From NCBI GenBank assembly GCA_003574785.1, contig QORU01000003.1, forward strand, positions 465,475 through 529,474: 64,000 bases of DNA, in the 5' to 3' direction. Each line of letters begins with the position of its first letter. The first letter of the stretch is position 1. This DNA is from Taklimakanibacter deserti (lineage in GTDB: Bacteria; Pseudomonadota; Alphaproteobacteria; Rhizobiales; Aestuariivirgaceae). The notes beneath the pieces were generated by a model. The model saw nothing but the letters and a program-made list of their open reading frames with translations, searched no databases and was not told where the DNA came from. A program made the translations under genes and the position numbers. This document shows positions 34,071 to 44,060 of this stretch, piece after piece.

Positions 34071-36440
34071 TCAGCGTCCGCCCTTCTTGAAGGTTCGTGT
34101 CCCCGGCCTTCCCCCCTTGGAGGCGGCGCGGCGCATCGGCTTGGGAGAGGGCCAGGAGGCGGTGGCGGGCTTGATATTGGACGCGCCGCGGCGCGGCTCG
34201 TCCATCGGATCGCGCGCCAGAGGATCGTCCATCACCGCCAGCTCGACGTCGCGCAGGCGCTTGACCTCGTCGCGCAGCCTTGCCGCCTCCTCGAATTCGA
34301 GATTGGCGGCGGCCTCGCGCATGCGCTTCTCCATGTCGGCAATGACGCGCTCGAGATTGTGGCCGACGAGCGGTGCGCCGTCCTCGGCCAATCCTGAATC
34401 GACGGTCACATGGTCCTGCTCATAGACCGACGACATGATGTCGGCGATGTTCTTCTTGATGCTCGCCGGCGTGATGCCGTTCGCCTCGTTGAAGGCCTGC
34501 TGCTTCTCGCGCCGCCGGCTGGTCTCGGCCATGGCGCGCTCCATCGAGCCCGTCACATGGTCGGCATAGAGGACGACCTTGCCGTCGACATTGCGCGCGG
34601 CGCGGCCGATCGTCTGGACGAGCGAGGTCTCGGACCTGAGGAAGCCTTCCTTGTCGGCATCGAGAATGGCAACGAGGGCGCATTCGGGAATGTCGAGGCC
34701 TTCGCGCAGCAGGTTGATGCCGATCAATATGTCGAAGGCGCCGAGCCGCAAGTCGCGGATGATCTCGATGCGCTCCAGCGTGTCGATGTCGGAATGCATG
34801 TAGCGCACGCGCACCCCTTGCTCATGCATATATTCGGTCAGGTCCTCGGCCATGCGCTTGGTCAGCACCGTCACCAGTGCGCGATAGCCCTTCTTCGCCA
34901 CCTCGCGACATTCGGCGATGAGATCGTCGACCTGGTTCTTCACCGGCCGGATCTCGACCGGCGGATCGATGAGGCCGGTCGGGCGGATGACCTGTTCGGT
35001 GAAGACGCCGCCGGTGCGGTTCATCTCCCAGGAGCCTGGCGTCGCCGAGACATAGACCGACTGCGGGCGCATGGCGTCCCATTCCTCGAAACGCAAGGGC
35101 CGGTTGTCGATGCAAGAAGGCAGGCGGAAACCGAATTCGGCCAGCGTCGCCTTGCGGTTATAGTCGCCGCGGAACATGCCGCCCAATTGCGGGACGGTCA
35201 CGTGACTTTCGTCGACGAAGACCAGCGCATTGTCGGGCAGATATTCGAACAAGGTCGGCGGCGGCTCGCCCGGCTTGCGGCCGGTGAGATAGCGCGAATA
35301 GTTCTCGATGCCGGCGCAGGAGCCGGTCGCCATCATCATCTCGAGATCGAACAGCACGCGCTGCTCGAGGCGCTGGGCTTCCAGCAGCCGTCCCGCGGCA
35401 TTGAACTCGGCAAGCCTCAGGCGCAGATCCTCCTTGATGCGGGAGGCGGCCTGCTCGAGCGTCGGCTTCGGCGTCACATAGTGCGAATTGGCATAGAGCT
35501 TGATCTCGCCCAGCTCCGCCGTCTTGTGGCCGGTCAAGGGATCGAACTCGACGATCGCCTCGACCTCGTCGCCGAACAGCGAGACGCGCCAGGCGCGGTC
35601 CTCGAGATGCGAGGGGAAGATTTCGACGGTGTCGCCGCGCACCCGGAAGGTGCCGCGCACGAAATTGCCGTCATTGCGCTTGTAGTGGAGGGCAACGAGA
35701 TCGGCGAGGAGCCGGCGCTGGGCGATACGCTCGTTCCGCTTCACCGTGAAGGTCATGGCGGAGTAGGTCTCGACATCGCCGATGCCGTAGATGCAGGAAA
35801 CGGAAGCGACCACCACGACGTCGTCGCGCTCGAGCAAGGCGCGCGTCGCCGAATGGCGCATGCGGTCGATCTGCTCGTTGATCGACGATTCCTTCTCGAT
35901 ATAGGTGTCGGTGCGCGGAACATAGGCTTCCGGCTGGTAGTAATCGTAATAGGAGACGAAATATTCGACCGAGTTGTCGGGGAAGAAGTTCTTGAACTCG
36001 CCATAGAGCTGCGCGGCGAGCGTCTTGTTGGGCGCCAGCACGAGCGCCGGGCGCTGCGTCGCCTCTATGACCTTGGCCATGGTGAAGGTCTTGCCGGAGC
36101 CGGTGACGCCGAGCAGCACCTGATCGCGCTCGGCCGACCTGACGCCGGTAACGAGGTCACCGATGGCTTGCGGCTGGTCGCCCCGGGGCTCGAAATCGGA
36201 GACGATCCGAAGCGGCCTGCCGCCTTCGGATTTCTCCGGCCGCGGCGGGCGGTAGGGGACGAAGGTTTCGAGGGGCGAGAAATCAGGCCGCAAGCTTTCG
36301 AGACCGGCCCGGGGCCCCGACATATCGGCGCGCGGATCCGGCCGCTGGCGCAACGCGTCGGCGGTCGGTATTTCGGGGAAGCCTTCCAGCGGCTTCTGCG
36401 GGGCTTCCGAGAAACCGCCTTCCTGTCGTGAATGTCCCAT
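34071..36440 (-). CDS. uvrB: Excinuclease ABC subunit B
   Basis: A 789-residue UvrB, the damage-verifying helicase-like subunit of nucleotide excision repair. Walker [10 protein letters not shown] is at 111-119, the damage-probing beta-hairpin [12 protein letters not shown] follows, and the UvrC-binding UVR motif (about 40 residues of coiled coil, [18 protein letters not shown]) lies near 690-720. The N-terminal extension of about 75 residues is usual in alphaproteobacteria. The C-terminus is basic and Gly-rich. I saw no GAAC-N7-GTTC LexA box upstream. Confidence 0.97.
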   Translation of the reverse strand: MGHSRQEGGFSEAPQKPLEGFPEIPTADALRQRPDPRADMSGPRAGLESLRPDFSPLETFVPYRPPRPEKSEGGRPLRIVSDFEPRGDQPQAIGDLVTGVRSAERDQVLLGVTGSGKTFTMAKVIEATQRPALVLAPNKTLAAQLYGEFKNFFPDNSVEYFVSYYDYYQPEAYVPRTDTYIEKESSINEQIDRMRHSATRALLERDDVVVVASVSCIYGIGDVETYSAMTFTVKRNERIAQRRLLADLVALHYKRNDGNFVRGTFRVRGDTVEIFPSHLEDRAWRVSLFGDEVEAIVEFDPLTGHKTAELGEIKLYANSHYVTPKPTLEQAASRIKEDLRLRLAEFNAAGRLLEAQRLEQRVLFDLEMMMATGSCAGIENYSRYLTGRKPGEPPPTLFEYLPDNALVFVDESHVTVPQLGGMFRGDYNRKATLAEFGFRLPSCIDNRPLRFEEWDAMRPQSVYVSATPGSWEMNRTGGVFTEQVIRPTGLIDPPVEIRPVKNQVDDLIAECREVAKKGYRALVTVLTKRMAEDLTEYMHEQGVRVRYMHSDIDTLERIEIIRDLRLGAFDILIGINLLREGLDIPECALVAILDADKEGFLRSETSLVQTIGRAARNVDGKVVLYADHVTGSMERAMAETSRRREKQQAFNEANGITPASIKKNIADIMSSVYEQDHVTVDSGLAEDGAPLVGHNLERVIADMEKRMREAAANLEFEEAARLRDEVKRLRDVELAVMDDPLARDPMDEPRRGASNIKPATASWPSPKPMRRAASKGGRPGTRTFKKGGR

Positions 36441-36588
36441 GATGGCCGTAATATAGTGCGGCTTGGCACCGGCCGGAAGGGTCGGAGGCCGTCACTGCTG
36501 ACATCATAATGGCAGGATGCGGCGCCCTAACGACAAGGGGAACCCGACAGGCTAAGCTCATGTCGATTCTGGGGAAGGGGGACTAGCC

Positions 36589-37005
36589 TTGACACTCATC
36601 CGCAAACTCGGCTTTGCCTATTTCGCGCTGTTCGTCATCGTGGCGGCGATGAGCTACGTGCCGCAGTTCAAGGATGCCAATGGCATGATGTTCGGGCTGT
36701 TCCGCCTCGATCTCTATGATGACGCGCTGCACCTGTTTTCCGGCATCTGGGCCGGCATCGCCGCCTTGAACTCGACCCGCGCCACGGTCACCTACTTCAA
36801 GCTGTTCGGCACGCTCTATTTCCTCGACGGCGTGCTCGGCCTCTTCACCGGCAGCGGCTATCTCGATTTCGGCATCTTCATCAACGGCGTCCTCGATCTC
36901 GATCTCACGACGCGCATACTGGCCAATCTGCCGCATCTCGCCATTGGCGGTTTCGCCGCCTATGTCGGCTTTGTATTGTCGAAGCACCATGGCGAAGCTG
37001 CGTAA
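36589..37005 (+). CDS. Integral membrane protein, DUF4383-like
   Basis: A 138-residue protein with four predicted membrane helices. The segments DDALHLFSGIWAG, YFKLFGTLYFLDGVLG and ILANLPHLAIGGFAAYVGF resemble DUF4383-type small membrane proteins. Translation starts at TTG 36589 after GGGGAAGGGGGA. It overlaps the next gene by 17 bases, so it is the first of three coupled genes. No function is known. Confidence 0.7.
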   Translation: MTLIRKLGFAYFALFVIVAAMSYVPQFKDANGMMFGLFRLDLYDDALHLFSGIWAGIAALNSTRATVTYFKLFGTLYFLDGVLGLFTGSGYLDFGIFINGVLDLDLTTRILANLPHLAIGGFAAYVGFVLSKHHGEAA

Positions 37006-38101
37006 GACCAAGCGGACGCTCCTGGCGCTCGCGATCTTCCTGGCCGTGCCGGCGCTCTATATCGGCGTCGGCTGCCGGGGCTCGTCCGACATCGGCAGCT
37101 CGGTGACCGTGCCGGTGATCGATCCCGAAACCCGCACCAAGGTCGACGGCGTACCGAATTACCGCTTCCCGGAGGAGAAGTCCTATCTCACCTTTCCGGA
37201 ATGGTACATCGTCTACACCTCACAGGATTTCGCCAGCTATATCGACAAGAACTACCCGAACGGCTTCAGCTATTTCCGTTCGGCCGGCGAATTCTGGACC
37301 AGCTATTGCGCGGTCAATCAGTGGGTCACGCCGCGCTACGAGTTCAATTTCGGCACGCATCTGATGATCTATGTGATCGGCATCAGCCATACGGTCGAAT
37401 ATGTGATCAAGGGCATTTACGAGAACACGATCGGACGCCTGAGCGAGCTGTTCGCGCCGGTGCCGCCGACGCCCGAGGACCTGTTCCAGCGCAAATATGC
37501 TTTTGACTATGGGCAATGGCTCAACACCGTGCCCTGGTATGATTTCGCCTTCGGCGAGCGCCTGACGCAATTCTGGGAAACCGTGCCTTTTGCGGGGCCG
37601 GGCCCGGTGCGCAAAGCCGAGCGGCGCTTCGCGGTCTCGGCCGAGCTCGCCGTCAAGGCGGCCTATGGCTGGCTCATCAAGGGCGGCTCCGAAACCGTCT
37701 ATGAGCCGGCGCAGCTCGAGATCCACGCGCTGATGCGCGGGCTCCCGCTTGACACCGCGCCCATCGACCGGCGCATCGTCCTCGTCGAGACGTTTCGCGA
37801 TGGAACGCAGCTCGTCAAGCTGCCGCGCTATCAGCCTTTCACCGAGATCGTGCAGAAGCTCGGCCAGACCAATGCAACCTTTCTCGAGATCGGCGGCAAC
37901 AGCAACATCCTGATCTCGCTGACGGTGCCCGACAACTGGGCACCGCCCGAGGGCATGCCGCCGATCCTGTTCGAGACGAAGATCCTCTCTGGCGCGGGTG
38001 GAAAACGGGTCGGGCTTTCCGTGCCGGTCACATTGCTGCTCGATGTCGTCCGCAATATCGCGCCGAGCGGGGCGCAACTGGAGCACGTCTATGACTATTG
38101 A
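36989..38101 (+). CDS. Conserved protein of unknown function with N-terminal anchor
   Basis: A 370-residue protein with one N-terminal membrane segment (LLALAIFLAVPALYIGVGC) and a large presumably periplasmic domain. Notable features are TFPEWYIVYTSQDFASYI early in the domain, HTVEYVIKGIYENTIGRLSE in the middle, and repeated aromatic residues. The Cys at the end of the hydrophobic stretch is not in a clear lipobox. No catalytic motif is recognised. It is sandwiched between two small membrane proteins with overlapping frames, which suggests that the three form a membrane complex. Confidence 0.75.
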   Translation: MAKLRKTKRTLLALAIFLAVPALYIGVGCRGSSDIGSSVTVPVIDPETRTKVDGVPNYRFPEEKSYLTFPEWYIVYTSQDFASYIDKNYPNGFSYFRSAGEFWTSYCAVNQWVTPRYEFNFGTHLMIYVIGISHTVEYVIKGIYENTIGRLSELFAPVPPTPEDLFQRKYAFDYGQWLNTVPWYDFAFGERLTQFWETVPFAGPGPVRKAERRFAVSAELAVKAAYGWLIKGGSETVYEPAQLEIHALMRGLPLDTAPIDRRIVLVETFRDGTQLVKLPRYQPFTEIVQKLGQTNATFLEIGGNSNILISLTVPDNWAPPEGMPPILFETKILSGAGGKRVGLSVPVTLLLDVVRNIAPSGAQLEHVYDY

Positions 38102-38408
38102 GGGTCCGCTCCGCCGGCTTTTGCGTTTCGCAGGCGGTGCTTCAGTCGTGCTCGCTGCGTGGACGGCGATCCTGGCAGGGCTCGCTTTCACCTTGCCGCC
38201 CGGCGCGCCGCTGGCGGTCTTCGCGCCCGGACACGCCCTGGAAACGGTCGCCGCGGCTCGCGGCTCGTTCGAAGGGCTTGGGCACAGCATCGCTGTCACG
38301 CGCTCGCCGGAACCGGGGCTCACGCAAAGGCTCTATCAAGCGGGCGCGCTGCTGGTCATCGATGCGAGGGTAGTGATGTCCTGCCGCGCCTTGCTCTCCA
38401 AAACTTGA
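38091..38408 (+). CDS. Small single-pass membrane protein
   Basis: A 105-residue protein whose ATG overlaps the previous stop by 11 bases. After RRLLRF comes one hydrophobic segment (ASVVLAAWTAILAGLAFTL), then a domain of about 70 residues (FAPGHALETVAAARGSFEGLGHSIAVTRSPEPG, written here only in part as a description of composition: Ala/Gly-rich). It could be an accessory subunit to the 370-residue protein. No family recognised. Confidence 0.6.
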   Translation: MTIEGPLRRLLRFAGGASVVLAAWTAILAGLAFTLPPGAPLAVFAPGHALETVAAARGSFEGLGHSIAVTRSPEPGLTQRLYQAGALLVIDARVVMSCRALLSKT

Positions 38409-38475
38409 TTTTCGCCCCGGCATCCACCGCTCCTAAGCTCGTGCCCGGCCTGTCAAGGACGGGCGTATCGCAGCC

Positions 38476-38916
38476 ATGCCCGGCAAGATCCACGAGTCCA
38501 AGCTTTGGCGCTTCATGCTGGTGACGGCGGTCTTCGTCGTCCTTGGGCCACCGATCGGCGGCCTCGTCGCCTGGCTCGGCATGGGGGCCTCATCCCTCAG
38601 ATCGCCTCTGCCCTTCATCTTGGGCTCCTATAGCGAAGGCATATGGCTGGCGCTCGGGACCGGCATGATCGTCGCCGGCGCCGGCCTGTGGTTGAACATG
38701 ACGTCATGGCTCGTCCCTGCGGTCGCGACGCTCATCGTCAATGCGCTGTTCTTCGTGCTGACGGCGGGCATGGATTTCTCGCAAGCCGACTATCCGGCGG
38801 TCCTCCTCGGGGTCGGGCATGCCTTCCTTCTGCCCTCCTTCGTCGCCGCCTGGCTGTGCTGGCTCATCACCCGCAAGCTGTTGCTGGCTCAAGATGTGGA
38901 CAGGTCCGCCGCATAG
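38476..38916 (+). CDS. Integral membrane protein of unknown function
   Basis: A 146-residue protein with four predicted membrane helices (LVTAVFVVLGPPIGGLVAW; WLALGTGMIVAGAGLWL; LVPAVATLIVNALFFVL; FLLPSFVAAWLCWLI). It lies 67 bases after the three-gene unit and could be a fourth member. Its 3' end overlaps the convergent oxidase gene by 28 bases. No family or motif recognised. Confidence 0.65.
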   Translation: MPGKIHESKLWRFMLVTAVFVVLGPPIGGLVAWLGMGASSLRSPLPFILGSYSEGIWLALGTGMIVAGAGLWLNMTSWLVPAVATLIVNALFFVLTAGMDFSQADYPAVLLGVGHAFLLPSFVAAWLCWLITRKLLLAQDVDRSAA

Positions 38917-40466
38917 GCTTCGTAGAAGTTGTTGCTGAACAGACCTTGCGGATCGAAGCGCTTCTTGGCGGCGAAGACCTCCGCGATCATCGGATAGGCG
39001 CGGCGGAGCTGGGCCGCATCATAATGGCGCTGATAGGGCAGGAAGAACCGGCCGCCATGCTTGTCCGCCAAGTCGATCAAATCGCGAGTGAGCGTCCGCA
39101 TCTTGGCGATGCCCGTATCGTCCACCGACTGATTGACGTAAAGTACGACCGAGAACGCATCCGCCGGCGCGTAGTTGAGAGCGACATCTTCCTGATGGAC
39201 GACGCGCACCGAGGCGTTGAGCAGCAAAGTGTCCTGGCGCGTCATGAGATCGCGCATGTCATCGACGAAGGCGATGAGATTGGCGCGCGGCACGAAATAT
39301 TCATGCAGTATGTCGGTCTCGCGGTTCATTTTGTTGAACAGATAAGGCACCGAGTCGTGCATCGGCTCGTTGCGCGAGACGAGGCAGGCTTCGCCCGTCG
39401 TCTTGACGATGTCGCTGACCGTGCAGGGTTCGAAACGGTGCTCGAGCTTCTTCTCGGCATACCATTTGGCCGCGCTGAACAGACCGCCCTGCTTGGCGAG
39501 GTTGAAGATGAAGCGGCGCAAGCCGGCCGAGCTCACATCGGCCAGCGGCGGAAGCGATGGATCGGCAATGTCCTCGCGGTGATAGGTATAAATCAGCATC
39601 TCATCGAGGAAGCTTCCCGGCGCAGTCGAGAGATGGCCATAAAACAGGCCGATCGCCGGATCGGCGGCGATCTCCTCGGCGAAAAGCTTCGGGAACTCGG
39701 CAAGCGTGATCAGCCGGCGCTCGGAACGATAGATCACATTGTCGGCGATCTCGATCTCGGCATCGAGGATGACGCCGAACAGGCCGTAACCGCCGACCAC
39801 ATGGCGGTAGAGATCGGCATTCTCCGTCCGGCTCGCCGTGACGACCGTGCCGTCCGCCAGCATGACCCGGAGGCGCTTGAGCGTGCGCTCGATGGCGCCG
39901 ACCTGGTGATCCATGCCATGGGCATTGACCGAGATCGACCCGCCGACGGTGAAGACGTCGGAAGACTGCATGGCTTTGACGGCAAAGCGCGGATGCAGCA
40001 CATTCTGGATGTCGTGCCAGCGAGCGCCGCTCTCGACCGTCATTGCGCACGCGGCCTCATCGACCTTGACCGCGTTGAAGCCGGTCATGTCGAGCACGAT
40101 GCCGTTGCGTGCGAAAGCGTGCCCGCCCATGGAATGAAGCGCTCCGGCCATGGAAACCTTGAGGCCGTTGGCGCGCGCATAGCTCAGCGCATCGGCGATG
40201 TCTTTCTCGCTTTTGATCGCGATGACTCCCTTGACCGGCGTGCGCGAGAGGCAGCTCACATCGTTCACGGTGCCGGCGCGCAGCGACCAGGGCAGGCTCG
40301 CCTCAGGCGGTGAGCTCGGGGCTTCGCCTGGCGGCAGGACGGGCCCGCAATCCTTGGGCGCGATCGGCGCGGCTCCCAGGTAATAGGCCTCGGCTCCGGC
40401 CCAGACCGAAGCCGCTCCGAGCCCGATCGCACCGATGGCCTTCCGGCGCGTGAACCCTTTCGCCAT
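38889..40466 (-). CDS. FAD-binding oxidoreductase (aldonolactone oxidase-like), TAT-exported
   Basis: A 525-residue enzyme of the VAO/PCMH flavoprotein family. A twin-arginine signal (FTRRKAIGAIG) is followed by the FAD-binding domain (VIAIKSEKDIADAL, MAGALHSMGGHAF, ESGARWHDIQ, TVGGSISVNAHG), then a substrate domain ending FDPQGLFSNNFY, as in aldonolactone and sugar-alcohol oxidases. It would oxidise a sugar lactone or alcohol in the periplasm. The HSMGGH site could hold FAD covalently, but this is not certain. Confidence 0.85.
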   Translation of the reverse strand: MAKGFTRRKAIGAIGLGAASVWAGAEAYYLGAAPIAPKDCGPVLPPGEAPSSPPEASLPWSLRAGTVNDVSCLSRTPVKGVIAIKSEKDIADALSYARANGLKVSMAGALHSMGGHAFARNGIVLDMTGFNAVKVDEAACAMTVESGARWHDIQNVLHPRFAVKAMQSSDVFTVGGSISVNAHGMDHQVGAIERTLKRLRVMLADGTVVTASRTENADLYRHVVGGYGLFGVILDAEIEIADNVIYRSERRLITLAEFPKLFAEEIAADPAIGLFYGHLSTAPGSFLDEMLIYTYHREDIADPSLPPLADVSSAGLRRFIFNLAKQGGLFSAAKWYAEKKLEHRFEPCTVSDIVKTTGEACLVSRNEPMHDSVPYLFNKMNRETDILHEYFVPRANLIAFVDDMRDLMTRQDTLLLNASVRVVHQEDVALNYAPADAFSVVLYVNQSVDDTGIAKMRTLTRDLIDLADKHGGRFFLPYQRHYDAAQLRRAYPMIAEVFAAKKRFDPQGLFSNNFYEAYAADLSTS

Positions 40467-40531
40467 GAGTCATCCCCCTCGAGTGGCCGGACACTAGCCT
40501 AATACCTCTTGGGGGAATAGAAGGCGCCCTT

Positions 40532-41401
40532 ATGAACTATCGCCACGCCTATCACGCCGGCAATCATGCCGATGTCCTCAAGCACATCGTCATGATGCGC
40601 GCTTTTGCGCAGCTGAAGAAGAAGGACAAGCCGTTCCTGTTCCTCGATGCGCATGCGGGCATCGGACTTTATGCGCTGTGGGGCGATGAGGCGCTGAAGA
40701 CGCTCGAATGGCAGGACGGGGTGGGGCGCTTCTACGACCCGTCGGGCATGCCGGTGCCCCTATCCTCCGACTGCGAGCAGCTGCTCGCATCGTGGCGGAT
40801 GGCGATCGCCGCCGTGAATGCGAGCGGGCAGCCCTTGTCGCACTATCCGGGATCACCCGGCTTCGCCTTGGCGAATCTCCGCCCGGCGGACCGCATCCTG
40901 CTCAACGAGCTGCATCCTGAGGATCATGGCCGTCTCAGCGATTTCGCGGCGCGCGATGGGCGGGTGAAGATCACCGAAGGCGAGGCGGCAAGCGCGATCA
41001 AGGCGCATCTGCCGCCGCCCGAGCGGCGCGGCTTTGTCCTGATCGATCCGCCCTATGAGCTGGAGGATGAAGCGCGTCGCGCCGTGCAGATGCTGCGCGA
41101 CGGATACCGCCGCTTCGCCACCGGCGCTTTCGCTCTGTGGTATCCGGTGACGGGAGACCGGCTATCCGAGCATATTGTGGCTGAGGCGAAGGCGCTCGAT
41201 CTTGCCAAGATGCTCAAGATCGAGCTTTGCGTGCGCGAGGCCGTGCGCGAAGGTGGTCTTGCGGGTTCGGGACTCATCCTGGTCAATCCGCCCTGGCCTT
41301 TGGCGGACGAGCTCGCGGTTCTGGGACCGGCGCTGCGCGATCGCCTGAAGCAGAATGACGGCGCCAGCTGGTCGCTCGACTGGCTGACGGCGCCCGGCTG
41401 A
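40532..41401 (+). CDS. rlmJ: 23S rRNA (adenine(2030)-N6)-methyltransferase RlmJ
   Basis: A 289-residue enzyme that methylates A2030 of 23S rRNA. The N-terminus MNYRHAYHAGNHADVLKH is diagnostic of RlmJ, FLDAHAGIG is the SAM motif, and VLIDPPYE is the amino-methyltransferase motif IV. Length is normal. It stands alone, divergent from the oxidase gene with 65 bases between starts. Confidence 0.95.
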   Translation: MNYRHAYHAGNHADVLKHIVMMRAFAQLKKKDKPFLFLDAHAGIGLYALWGDEALKTLEWQDGVGRFYDPSGMPVPLSSDCEQLLASWRMAIAAVNASGQPLSHYPGSPGFALANLRPADRILLNELHPEDHGRLSDFAARDGRVKITEGEAASAIKAHLPPPERRGFVLIDPPYELEDEARRAVQMLRDGYRRFATGAFALWYPVTGDRLSEHIVAEAKALDLAKMLKIELCVREAVREGGLAGSGLILVNPPWPLADELAVLGPALRDRLKQNDGASWSLDWLTAPG

Positions 41402-41581
41402 CACCGCCTGGTTGTGGACTGATCCACCAGACGTGACCTTTCGGGAATATGGCTCACCACACAACCGTAATGAGACCTGTCTCAGTGCGTGGGAACCTTG
41501 CGGACATTATACCGGCGCTTGATGCGAGCGACTTGACAGGAGAGCTGACGGCGCGACAATCGAGGGGAGAGAGGGTACAAT

Positions 41582-42574
41582 TTGAGTCCACAGCCCGCCA
41601 GCGCGCTCAGGCCACGCACGCTCTTGCCCGGAGACGGCAAGTCCATCGCGCGTCTGATGCGCAAGATTACGCCCCTCGACGACAAGCTCGACCGCAACCT
41701 GGCCAAGGTCCTCGACGATCTTCTCGAGGAAGAACGGCTGATCGGGGGCCTGATCGAGGATTATGACGCGGCGGGTGCCAGGACTGTCGTTGCGGCAACT
41801 CTTTCCGCTTTCGTACCGCCCGAATTCCGTGAGGCCTATCTCGACAGGCCCTGGCCTTGCCTCACCAACTGGCTGCTGCTGCGCTGCCTCAAAGGCGATT
41901 CGGGACTCTTCCTCGATCGGGCGGAGCAGGCGCAAGGCAATCTCGCCAGCGGGCTCGATCTCGTGATGCTGGATTATATCCAGACGCCCATGGATTTCAC
42001 ATCACCGGAAGGACGCCGCATCATGACGGTGTTCTTTCCGTTCTTCCTGTCGATCCATCGCGGCTACAATCTCAATTCGATGATCGTCGAAGCCGGCGCC
42101 ATCTATGAGCAGATGGCGCTGAGCGCCGGCTTCAGGCTGTACAAGCCGCTCGATCTCGATACTGATCCGCCCGCTGAGCCCGTGCCCACCGGCGCCTCGA
42201 CGAAACGGGCGGTCTACTTCTTCCAGCGCGACATGATCGCCGACACGCCGCCATCGACACCGGTCTCGGCCGTCTTCACTTATCTGCCGCCGCGATTCCG
42301 CTTCACCGCCGGCGAGCAGCGTACGCTGCTGCGCGCCATCGACGGACTGACCGATGAGGAGATCGCCGGCACGCTCGACGTATCGCGCGATGCGGTCAAG
42401 CAGACCTGGCGCTCGATCTATGATCACGTCATCCAGGTGATGCCGGATCTCGTCGATCGCGGCCAGATGGTCAGCGGCGAAGGATCGCGCGGCCAGGAAA
42501 AGCGGCGGCGCATCGTCGCCTATGTCCGCGACAATGCGCAGGAACTCAGGCCGCATTATCTGCGCCGCGGCTGA
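41582..42574 (+). CDS. Putative regulator with C-terminal LuxR/sigma4-type helix-turn-helix
   Basis: A 330-residue protein of unknown family. Residues about 241-285 (FTAGEQRTLLRAIDGLTDEEIAGTL then VSRDAVKQTWRSIYDHV) form a LuxR-like or sigma region 4-like helix-turn-helix. The N-terminal 200 residues have no recognised sensor domain; they are helical and include a conserved-looking FFPFFLSIHRGYNLNSMIVE. Translation probably starts at TTG 41582, 6 bases after GGGGAGAGAGGG. The 180-base gap before it should hold its promoter. It has no neighbour that reveals its target. Confidence 0.65.
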   Translation: MSPQPASALRPRTLLPGDGKSIARLMRKITPLDDKLDRNLAKVLDDLLEEERLIGGLIEDYDAAGARTVVAATLSAFVPPEFREAYLDRPWPCLTNWLLLRCLKGDSGLFLDRAEQAQGNLASGLDLVMLDYIQTPMDFTSPEGRRIMTVFFPFFLSIHRGYNLNSMIVEAGAIYEQMALSAGFRLYKPLDLDTDPPAEPVPTGASTKRAVYFFQRDMIADTPPSTPVSAVFTYLPPRFRFTAGEQRTLLRAIDGLTDEEIAGTLDVSRDAVKQTWRSIYDHVIQVMPDLVDRGQMVSGEGSRGQEKRRRIVAYVRDNAQELRPHYLRRG

Positions 42575-42659
42575 TTTGCCAAAAGCCCCTCATCCCGGGC
42601 GTCGGACCGGAATGAAGGGCCAGGCTACCCCCGGAGGAAGACCGGAGGGCAGGGGAGAA

Positions 42660-43073
42660 TCAGGCCTCGCCGTCGTCACCGGCCAAGAGCTTCACCGCCA
42701 GCACGCCCAAGGCGATCGCGAGCGCGAAGACGAAACTCATGAAGACGAAGAGCGTCACGAAACCGGTAGCTTCATAGGTTGTCGCCGCAAGGCGGGCGCT
42801 GGGCCAGATCGCCATGACCGCGACGATGGCGAAGCAATAGAACGCGAGCTCCGTGAGAGAGGGCGATAAGAGCTCGCGTCCCGCACCCAGGGCTCCGAAG
42901 AGCGCCAGGGGCAGGAAAAGGAGAACGGCAGCCAAGAGGCTATCGGGCTGCAAGAGAAAGAGTGTGCAGGCGGCGGCCAACAAGGTCGCGAGCGCGCCGA
43001 GCGCGAGGAGGGAGCGCCCGCGGCTGACCCGGAGGCGCAGAGAGCCTCTATGCTGCGATAAGCGGATTTGCAT
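42660..43073 (-). CDS. Small integral membrane protein
   Basis: A 137-residue protein with a basic N-terminus and four predicted membrane helices (SLLALGALATLLAAACTLFLL onward). The start at 43073 follows a GGGAG site; the 13 codons upstream are not preferred. It ends in GDDGEA. No family recognised. Between 43074 and the next gene lie 240 bases with a small CCCCA/TGGGG hairpin and a terminator. Confidence 0.6.
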   Translation of the reverse strand: MQIRLSQHRGSLRLRVSRGRSLLALGALATLLAAACTLFLLQPDSLLAAVLLFLPLALFGALGAGRELLSPSLTELAFYCFAIVAVMAIWPSARLAATTYEATGFVTLFVFMSFVFALAIALGVLAVKLLAGDDGEA

Positions 43074-43267
43074 GCGCAAGCTCCCAACCGGGCCAAAGCC
43101 ATGAGGCGCCAATAAAGGCGCCAGCCCGGATCGTTTTTCCGAGCTTATTCATGTATTTAGTCCGAAATCTCAGCGTTTGACGGGTCGTCAGATAGCCAGA
43201 CTGACGCGATCACAGGAAGGTCACAATCCCCATTTTGGGGAGGCCAACGAAGATTTGGGAGGTGCAA

Positions 43268-43301
43268 AGGGAAGAGCGCCTGTCCGTCGGCGTTCTTCCC
43301 T
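43268..43301 (-). terminator. Terminator-like hairpin after the TPR gene
   Basis: Arms 43268-43280 (AGGGAAGAGCGCC) and 43289-43301 pair over 13 bases with one G-U wobble and an 8-base loop, followed in the leftward direction by CTTTGC. It lies 12 bases past the stop of the leftward TPR gene. Confidence 0.65.
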
Positions 43302-43313
43302 AACGTTAGAAAT

Positions 43314-43844
43314 TCAATTCACGCCGGTTTCGATGTGCTCGGCCAGCTCCTGATATTCCTCGCAGGTCGTCCCGCAACGGCTGGCAATTTCATTCAGCTG
43401 CACTTTGGCGAGGTCGACCCGGCCGGCGGCCACATAGCCTTCGCCCAGATATTCGCGGGCCAGGACGAAATTCGGATCGATTTCGAGGGCCTTATGATAG
43501 TAGCGGAAAGCTTCGTCGAAGCGGCCGGCTTTGCGGTGGCTATAGCCGATGTAATTCAGGACGCGTGGATCCTGCTTGTTGCTGACCAGTTCCAGCACCC
43601 CGATCGCCCAGTCATATTCGCCGGAAAGCGCCAAATTGCGGCCCTGCTGATACAGGTCCTCGTCGGGCAATACGCCAGGATTCTTCGGCTTGCATTTTCC
43701 ATTCTTGACCACTTCGTTCTTCTTGCATTTCGGCTTCGGATTGGTGTCGCTGGTGCCGCCGCTATCCATGGCGAAAGAGGGAGCGACCGATGCCGCGCCG
43801 AAGGTCAAAGCAAGTATCGTGACCAAAACGAGATGAATCTTCAT
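43314..43844 (-). CDS. Exported tetratricopeptide-repeat protein
   Basis: A 176-residue periplasmic protein: signal peptide (cleaved near SFAMD), a short Lys/Cys-rich segment with two cysteines (KPKCKKNEVVKNGKCKPK), then about three TPR units (LYQQGRNLALSGEYDWAIGVL; VLNYIGYSHRKAGRFDEAFRYY; LAREYLGEGYVAAGRVDLA). A final Cys pair (CGTTC) follows. TPRs mediate protein contacts; the family is found in Rhizobiales with no assigned role. A strong terminator follows. Confidence 0.82.
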   Translation of the reverse strand: MKIHLVLVTILALTFGAASVAPSFAMDSGGTSDTNPKPKCKKNEVVKNGKCKPKNPGVLPDEDLYQQGRNLALSGEYDWAIGVLELVSNKQDPRVLNYIGYSHRKAGRFDEAFRYYHKALEIDPNFVLAREYLGEGYVAAGRVDLAKVQLNEIASRCGTTCEEYQELAEHIETGVN

Positions 43845-44060
43845 AACCTGTCCTCCAGGGGAAATACGAGACTATTACGTTTCCGGACGCATTTACATTC
43901 CACGCCCCAAAAGGCCGTCTGTTTCAGGATCCTTACCACAGATATCCGACATGCGGATGTCATGAACCCGTGATGAACCCGCCATTCAGGCCAGGCTAAC
44001 AGCGACTTTGCCATCCTCCCGCCATCGATCGGACACGATCGCCAATTGCTGGAGGTTCCT

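Noticed and set aside
36441..36588. LexA (SOS) box upstream of uvrB
   Set aside because: No GAAC-N7-GTTC or GTTC-N7-GTTC pair is visible in the upstream gap; GAAC near 36541 lacks a partner at the right spacing.
41480..41581. EcfG-type general stress promoter before the HTH regulator
   Set aside because: A GGAAC box occurs near 41492, but the matching CGTT at the right distance is absent; only CGCTT is there.
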